11,318 nucleotides of DNA from Burkholderiaceae bacterium (lineage in GTDB: Bacteria; Pseudomonadota; Gammaproteobacteria; Burkholderiales; Burkholderiaceae_E). The stretch lies in the NCBI GenBank assembly GCA_019428955.1, contig JAHYJF010000095.1:1-11318 (forward strand). The letters run 5' to 3'. The notes below the pieces were generated by a model that did no database searches, was not told where the DNA came from, and saw only the letters and a program-made list of their open reading frames with translations. Both the position numbers and the translations under genes were made by a program. Shown in pieces: positions 7,551 to 11,318 of this stretch (the stretch's first letter is position 1; each line of letters opens with the position of its first letter).

Positions 7551-7601
7551 TCCCCCGCACTCCCCTCTCCCTCTGGGAGAGGGGCCGGGGGTGAGGGTGA
7601 C
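7551..7601. repeat. Dispersed C/G-rich palindromic repeat inserted in hsdR (SPSGRGAGGEG type)
   Basis: The core hairpin has arms CCCCTCTCCC (7562-7571) and GGGAGAGGGG (7575-7584) with a TCT loop, followed by CCGGGGGTGAGGGTGA. It is translated in frame as ALPSPSGRGAGGEGD between LQKF and MPVLTDRSNVVVIADEAH, where HsdR proteins normally have a short variable linker. This repeat and its peptide occur widely in proteobacterial genomes. Exact borders are uncertain by several bases. Confidence 0.8.
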
Positions 7602-7637
7602 GGGAAGATGCCCGTCTTGACCGATCGCTCCAACGTC

Positions 7638-7672
<35 letters not shown>

Positions 7673-7795
7673 TGGCTTCAAGGCCAAAGTGGCAAGCCAA
7701 ACCGGCGAGATCGCCTACGGCTTTGCCAAATACCTGCGCGACGCGCTGCCCAATGCCTCCTTCATCGGCTTCACCGGCACGCCCATCGAGGCCAC

Positions 7796-7837
<42 letters not shown>

Positions 7838-8310
7838 CTATGACATCAGCCGCGCGGTGGAAGACGGCGTCACGGTGCCGATCTACTACGAATCGCGCCT
7901 TGCGCGCATCGAGCTGGACGAGGACGAGAAGCCGCGCATCGATGCCGAGATCGAGGCGCTGCTGGAGGACGAGATTGAGGCCAGCGCCGAACGCACCAAG
8001 CAGAAGTGGAGCACGGTCGAAGCGCTGGTTGGCAGCGACAAGCGGCTCGCGCTGGTGGCCGCCGATCTGGTGCAGCTCTTCGAGGACCGGGTGGCGGCGC
8101 TCAATGGCAAGGCGATGATGGTGTGCATGAGCCGGCGCATCTGCGTGGCGCTCTACGACGAGATCATCAAGCTGCGCCCCGACTGGCACAGCAACGATGA
8201 CAACGCCGGCAGCATCAAGATCGTGATGACCGGCGCGGCGTCTGACCCGGTTGAGTGGCAGCAGCACATCGGCAATAAGGCGCGCGCGACCTGTTGGCCA
8301 AGCGTGCCCG

Positions 8311-8331
8311 CCTGCCTGCCGGTCAGGCAGG
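8311..8331. repeat. 21-bp palindromic insert, copy 2, in hsdR
   Basis: Arms CCTGCCTG (8311-8318) and CAGGCAGG (8324-8331) flank CCGGT. It adds LPAGQAG in frame between KRAR and DPQDPL. Excising exactly these 21 bases restores GCC CGT GAT CCG, that is A-R-D-P. It differs from copy 1 (5417-5437) only in the centre. Confidence 0.88.
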
Positions 8332-8944
8332 TGATCCGCAGGACCCGCTGCGGCTGGTGATCGTGCGCGACATGTTCCATGGCTTCGACTACCGCACGGC
8401 CTTAAGCGGCACGCCAGGCGAACGGCTGGCCATGATGGCCGGCGCCATCGAATGGATTCTCGACAAGCAGCAGCAATGGGCGGCGGCGGAGAACACGCCA
8501 GAGGCCAAGAAGCAGGCGCAACGGCGCTTTGCCGATGGCGTGCTGAGTCTATCGAAGGCCTTCGCGCTGGCGGCAAGTTCGGACGAAGCGCGCGGTATCC
8601 GCGAGGAAGTCGGCTTCTTCCAGGCCATCCGTGCCGCGCTGGTCAAGACGGCCACCGGTGCCGGTGCGACACGGCAGGATCGCGAGCTGGCCATCCAGCA
8701 GATCGTCAGCCGCGCCGTGGTCTCCACCGAGGTCGTTGATATTCTCGCCGCGGCCGGTATCCAGACGCCGGACATTTCCATCCTGTCCGACGAATTCCTG
8801 CTCGAAGTGCAGCAGATGGAGAAGAAGAACCTGGGACTGGAAGCGCTGCGCAAGCTGCTCAGCGACAGCATCCGCTCGCGCACCCGCACCAATGTGGTCG
8901 AGACCCGCGCCTTCACCGAACGGCTGGAAGACGCCATTGCCCGT

Positions 8945-8992
<48 letters not shown>

Positions 8993-9014
8993 AAGCCAAC
9001 GGGGAGTCAGCCTG

Positions 9015-9110
9015 ATGAAATACAGCCCAACGTGGTACCTGCTTGAACAGGAAGGACTCCTGGTCCAAGCCTGCCTCTGCAATGGCCTCACGGCGCTGCG
9101 TCGCGCTGAC
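9015..9110 (+). pseudogene. Start of an unidentified gene, truncated
   Basis: A GGGGAG ribosome-binding site (9001-9006) stands 8 bases before an ATG that opens a protein-like stretch, MKYSPTWYLLEQEGLLVQA, followed by CLCNGLTALRRADG. The composition (aromatic and leucine-rich helix, then a GLTALRRA segment) looks like a real N-terminus, unlike what follows. After about base 9110 the same frame runs antiparallel in character to, and then out of frame through, the transporter gene. I do not recognise the family with confidence; a HEPN/Abi-like protein is a weak guess. It overlaps the hsdR tail, and the island probably ends here by deletion. Confidence 0.35.
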
Positions 9111-9153
9111 GGCGGCTCGCCGATCCGCGCGATAATCACGACCGCGCACCGCA

Positions 9154-9174
9154 CTGGCGGCGATCGGCCGCCAG
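9154..9174 (+). promoter_or_regulatory. Hairpin in the leader of the GDT1-family gene
   Basis: Arms CTGGCGGC (9154-9161) and GCCGCCAG (9167-9174) are perfectly complementary with a GATCG loop. They end 11 bases before the GGAG ribosome-binding site. A weaker 5-bp stem (9127-9131 with 9143-9147) encloses ATAATCACGAC just upstream. Genes of this transporter family are often under manganese control, but I could not match the yybP-ykoY riboswitch consensus here, so a regulatory role is speculation. Confidence 0.35.
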
Positions 9175-9195
9175 CCGCAGCGAGTGGAGAAGCTG

Positions 9196-9774
9196 ATGGA
9201 ATCCTTGTTGGTCTCAACCGGCGTGGTCGCGCTGGCCGAAATCGGCGACAAGACCCAGCTGCTGGCGTTCATCCTGGCGGCGCGCTTTCGCAAGCCGGTT
9301 CCGATCATCCTGGGAATCCTGCTGGCGACGATTGCCAACCACGGCCTCGCCGGCGCGCTGGGCGCCTGGATCACGGCCAGTGTCAGCCCCGAGATCCTGC
9401 GCTGGGTGCTTGGCCTGTCGTTCATCGCCATGGCTGCCTGGACCATGATCCCCGACGAGATCGAGGAGGAGGAGACCAGGGTGGCGCAGCGCTTCGGCGT
9501 GTTTGGCGCGACGCTGATCACCTTCTTCCTGGCCGAGATGGGCGACAAGACCCAGATCGCCACGGTGGCGCTGGCCGCGCACTACGCCACCCCCTTGGTG
9601 GTCGTCGTCGGCACCACCGCCGGGATGCTGATCGCCGACGTGCCGGCGGTGTTCATCGGGAAGAATCTGGCCGCCAGGATACCGATGAAGCTGGTGCACT
9701 CCATCGCGGCCGCGATCTTCGCGCTGCTCGGCGTGGCGACCCTGATCGGAGCCGGCTCACGGCTCGGCTTCTGA
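9196..9774 (+). CDS. GDT1/TMEM165 (UPF0016) family cation transporter
   Basis: This is a 192-residue inner-membrane protein of about six helices. The family's defining E-x-G-D-(K/R)-(T/S) motif occurs twice, AEIGDKTQ (residues 14-21) and AEMGDKTQ (113-120), in two inverted halves joined by an acidic cytoplasmic loop (IPDEIEEEETR, 85-95). The two acidic motifs line the ion path. Bacterial members export Mn2+, and eukaryotic ones exchange Ca2+/Mn2+ for H+; Mn2+ export is the likely role here. The ATG at 9196 is preferred to the GTG at 9184 because GGAG (9186-9189) lies 6 bases before it and the first helix starts at once. The gene is intact and lies outside the decaying island. Its stop is 6 bases from the convergent rlmJ stop. 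Confidence 0.93.
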   Translation: MESLLVSTGVVALAEIGDKTQLLAFILAARFRKPVPIILGILLATIANHGLAGALGAWITASVSPEILRWVLGLSFIAMAAWTMIPDEIEEEETRVAQRFGVFGATLITFFLAEMGDKTQIATVALAAHYATPLVVVVGTTAGMLIADVPAVFIGKNLAARIPMKLVHSIAAAIFALLGVATLIGAGSRLGF

Positions 9775-9778
9775 GCCG
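9760..9778. terminator. Short stem between convergent genes, weak terminator candidate
   Basis: CGGCTC (9760-9765) pairs with GAGCCG (9773-9778) across the stop codon of the transporter gene, just before the convergent rlmJ stop. The stem is only 6 bp and has no T-run on either side. Confidence 0.25.
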
Positions 9779-9780
9779 CG

Positions 9781-10638
9781 CTAGAGCCCGCCGCTGTCGA
9801 GAGTCCAGTTGGCGCCATCGTCCTGGCGCAGGGTTGCGGTCAACCAGGGCAGGCAGTTCGCCAATGCCGGGCGCAGTGTCCATGGCGGGTTGATCACGAA
9901 CATGCCGCTGCCGTGCAGGCCCAGCCCCTCGGGCGACGGGCTGCGCACCGTCAGGCTGGCGTGCAACCAGCGCAGGCCGGGGATCGCCACGATCCTGCTC
10001 ACCATCTCCTGCGGTTCACGACGCTGGATGCGCGGGTACCAGATCGCGTAGCAGCCGGTGGCAAATCGGGTGAGCGCCTCGTGCACCGCCTGGACGACCA
10101 GCGCGTAGTCATCCTTGTTCTCGTAGGGCGGGTCGATCAGGATCAGGGCGCGCCGCGGTGGTGGCGGCAGCAGCGCTCGCAGGCGCGCGAAGCCATCGGC
10201 GGCGTTGACCCTGGTGCGGCGCTGGGCGGCGCGCCCGGCGGCGGCGATGTTCTGCGCCAACACCTGGCTCTCGCTGCTGTGCAGCTCCGAGAGATTGAGT
10301 CGGTCGCGCTCGCGCAGGTGCTGCAACGCGATGAAGGGGGACCCCGGGTAGTGGCGCAACTCCCCGTCGGGATTCAGCGCCCGAACCACGGCGAGATAGT
10401 CGGCGATCGGCGCCGGTACGGCGCTCAGCCGCCACAGGCGAGCGATGCCGTCGAGGTATTCGCCGCGCTTGTTGGCCCACTCGCCCTCGAGCTGGTAGAG
10501 GCCCGCCCCGGCATGGGTGTCGATCACCCAGAACGGGGTCTCCTTAAGGGCGAGGTGGCGCAGCAGCTGCACCACGACGACGTGCTTGAGGACGTCGGCG
10601 TGATTGCCGGCATGGAAGGCGTGGCGATAGCTGAACAT
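9781..10638 (-). CDS. rlmJ: 23S rRNA (adenine(2030)-N6)-methyltransferase RlmJ
   Basis: The 285-residue protein is close to the E. coli RlmJ length (280). It opens with the signature MFSYRHAFHAGNHADVLKH. The SAM-binding motif I is DTHAGAGLY (residues 40-48) and the catalytic motif IV is DPPYEN (169-174), the N6-adenine methyltransferase signature. It methylates A2030 of 23S rRNA. The gene is complete and in good frame. No Shine-Dalgarno sequence is visible before the ATG (10638-10636): the upstream minus strand reads GTTATACAACT directly before it, so the mRNA may have a very short leader or none. It faces away from arsA and converges on the transporter gene. Confidence 0.96.
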   Translation of the reverse strand: MFSYRHAFHAGNHADVLKHVVVVQLLRHLALKETPFWVIDTHAGAGLYQLEGEWANKRGEYLDGIARLWRLSAVPAPIADYLAVVRALNPDGELRHYPGSPFIALQHLRERDRLNLSELHSSESQVLAQNIAAAGRAAQRRTRVNAADGFARLRALLPPPPRRALILIDPPYENKDDYALVVQAVHEALTRFATGCYAIWYPRIQRREPQEMVSRIVAIPGLRWLHASLTVRSPSPEGLGLHGSGMFVINPPWTLRPALANCLPWLTATLRQDDGANWTLDSGGL

Positions 10639-10658
10639 AGTTGTATAACGATACTATG
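10636..10658. promoter_or_regulatory. AT-rich inverted repeat between rlmJ and arsA, possible operator
   Basis: CATAGT (10636-10641) and ACTATG (10653-10658) are perfect inverted arms around TGTATAACGAT. One arm contains the rlmJ start codon. The region is the only AT-rich stretch of the 74-bp divergent gap and could hold both promoters and an operator. It is followed by ACCGGT-CATT-ACCGGT (10661-10676). Confidence 0.4.
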
Positions 10659-10712
10659 TAACCGGTCATTACCGGTGCCGCGCCGGTTGCCGAAACAGCC
10701 CAAGGATCAGAA

Positions 10713-11318
10713 ATGTTTTTCCTCGCTAACCCTCCGCGTTTCATGTTTTTCACCGGCAAGGGAGGCGTGGGCAAGACTTCGATTGCCTGCGCCGCAGCAC
10801 TGCAGCTGGCGGAAGCTGGGAAACGCGTGCTGCTGGTCAGCACCGATCCGGCATCCAACGTAGGCCAGGTCCTTGGCCTGCAAATTGGCAACCGGATCAC
10901 GGTGGTGCCGACGGTTCCCAACTTGTCGGCGCTGGAGATCGACCCCGAGGCCGCTGCCCAGGCCTATCGCGATCGCATCGTCGGGCCGCTCGCCGGCACG
11001 GCGCCGGAATCGGTGGTCAAGGGCGTCGCGGAACAACTATCGGGCGCCTGCACCACGGAAATCGCCGCCTTCGACGAATTCACCGCGCTGCTGGTCGAGT
11101 CCGATCTCACCGCGGCCTTCGATCACGTGGTTTTCGACACCGCGCCCACCGGGCACACCATTCGCCTGCTGCAGCTGCCCGGCGCCTGGAGCGGTTTTCT
11201 GGACACCGGCATGGGCGATGCTTCCTGCCTCGGCCCGTTGGCCGGACTCGAAAAGCAGCATGCGCAGTACCAGGCAGCCGTCGACGCCCTGGCCGATCCG
11301 TTGCGCACCAGGCTGGTA
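10713..11318 (+). CDS. arsA: ArsA-type arsenite-stimulated ATPase, 3'-truncated by window edge
   Basis: The first 202 residues are visible, and the frame is open to the last base. The ATG has AAGGA (10702-10706) 6 bases upstream. The deviant P-loop is GKGGVGKT (residues 15-22), followed by STDPASN (43-49), and the signature DTAPTGHTIRLLQLP is at 142-156. Cys113 (GACTTEIAAFDEF) and Cys172 (ASCLGP) fall at the same positions as the arsenite-binding cysteines of plasmid R773 ArsA, which supports a true ArsA rather than a Get3-like ATPase. ArsA powers arsenite export through ArsB; the second ATPase half would lie beyond the window. No arsR or arsD is visible upstream, which is less usual for an ars operon. 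Confidence 0.92.
   Translation, partial: MFFLANPPRFMFFTGKGGVGKTSIACAAALQLAEAGKRVLLVSTDPASNVGQVLGLQIGNRITVVPTVPNLSALEIDPEAAAQAYRDRIVGPLAGTAPESVVKGVAEQLSGACTTEIAAFDEFTALLVESDLTAAFDHVVFDTAPTGHTIRLLQLPGAWSGFLDTGMGDASCLGPLAGLEKQHAQYQAAVDALADPLRTRLV

Noticed and set aside
9001..9150. yybP-ykoY manganese riboswitch upstream of the GDT1-family gene
   Set aside because: The conserved GGGGAGTAG element is absent; GGGGAGTCAG at 9001 is better explained as a ribosome-binding site, and the rest could not be folded to the known shape by eye.
9111..9893. Continuation of the 9015 frame through the transporter gene
   Set aside because: It is out of frame with a clearly conserved membrane protein and is rich in Arg, Gly and Asp, which is typical of a shadow frame.
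9913..10863. A 316-codon plus-strand frame across rlmJ and the start of arsA
   Set aside because: It is antisense to a well-conserved rlmJ and out of frame with arsA, so it is a shadow frame.

Overview
The window is GC-rich and coding-dense. It looks like part of a gammaproteobacterial chromosome: rlmJ is a gammaproteobacterial housekeeping gene, and its neighbours (a GDT1-type cation transporter gene and an arsA-type gene) fit that. No rRNA, tRNA or CRISPR array is visible.

Bases 1-9110 are a decaying defence island. It opens with the 3' part of a large type III-like restriction helicase-nuclease, followed with a stop/start overlap by a RhuM-family gene and then by a DUF6155-like gene. The DUF6155-like gene is cut off by an IS21-family element (3525-5085). 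The element has good terminal repeats and an intact istB, but its istA has lost the DDE transposase domain. On its right side lies only the 3' end of a type I specificity gene (hsdS), with no target duplication and no hsdM. The simplest reading is that recombination between IS copies, or an IS-adjacent deletion, fused two restriction loci and removed hsdM and most of hsdS.

The right-hand locus continues with a 49-codon remnant that resembles the start of an ImmA/IrrE-type protein, a RhuM-Fic fusion gene with a late frameshift, and an hsdR pseudogene. The hsdR has a frameshift, has lost helicase motifs V and VI, and has lost its C-terminus. A short gene fragment of unknown family ends the island. 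Three small palindromic repeats have inserted in frame into these genes: two 21-bp units and one copy of a C/G-rich repeat encoding SPSGRGAGGEG.

Bases 9196-11318 are ordinary chromosome: a GDT1/TMEM165-family transporter gene, convergent rlmJ, and the divergent 5' part of an ArsA-type ATPase gene that runs off the window.

The most unusual signal is a pair of perfect inverted repeats inside the two RhuM-domain genes (2268-2294 and 5675-5709). They lie at exactly the same codons of the shared domain and share only the outer CAGTT/AACTG. The inner bases differ, yet in each gene both arms match, so the arms have changed together. This suggests a palindrome, as DNA or RNA, under selection inside the coding sequence.
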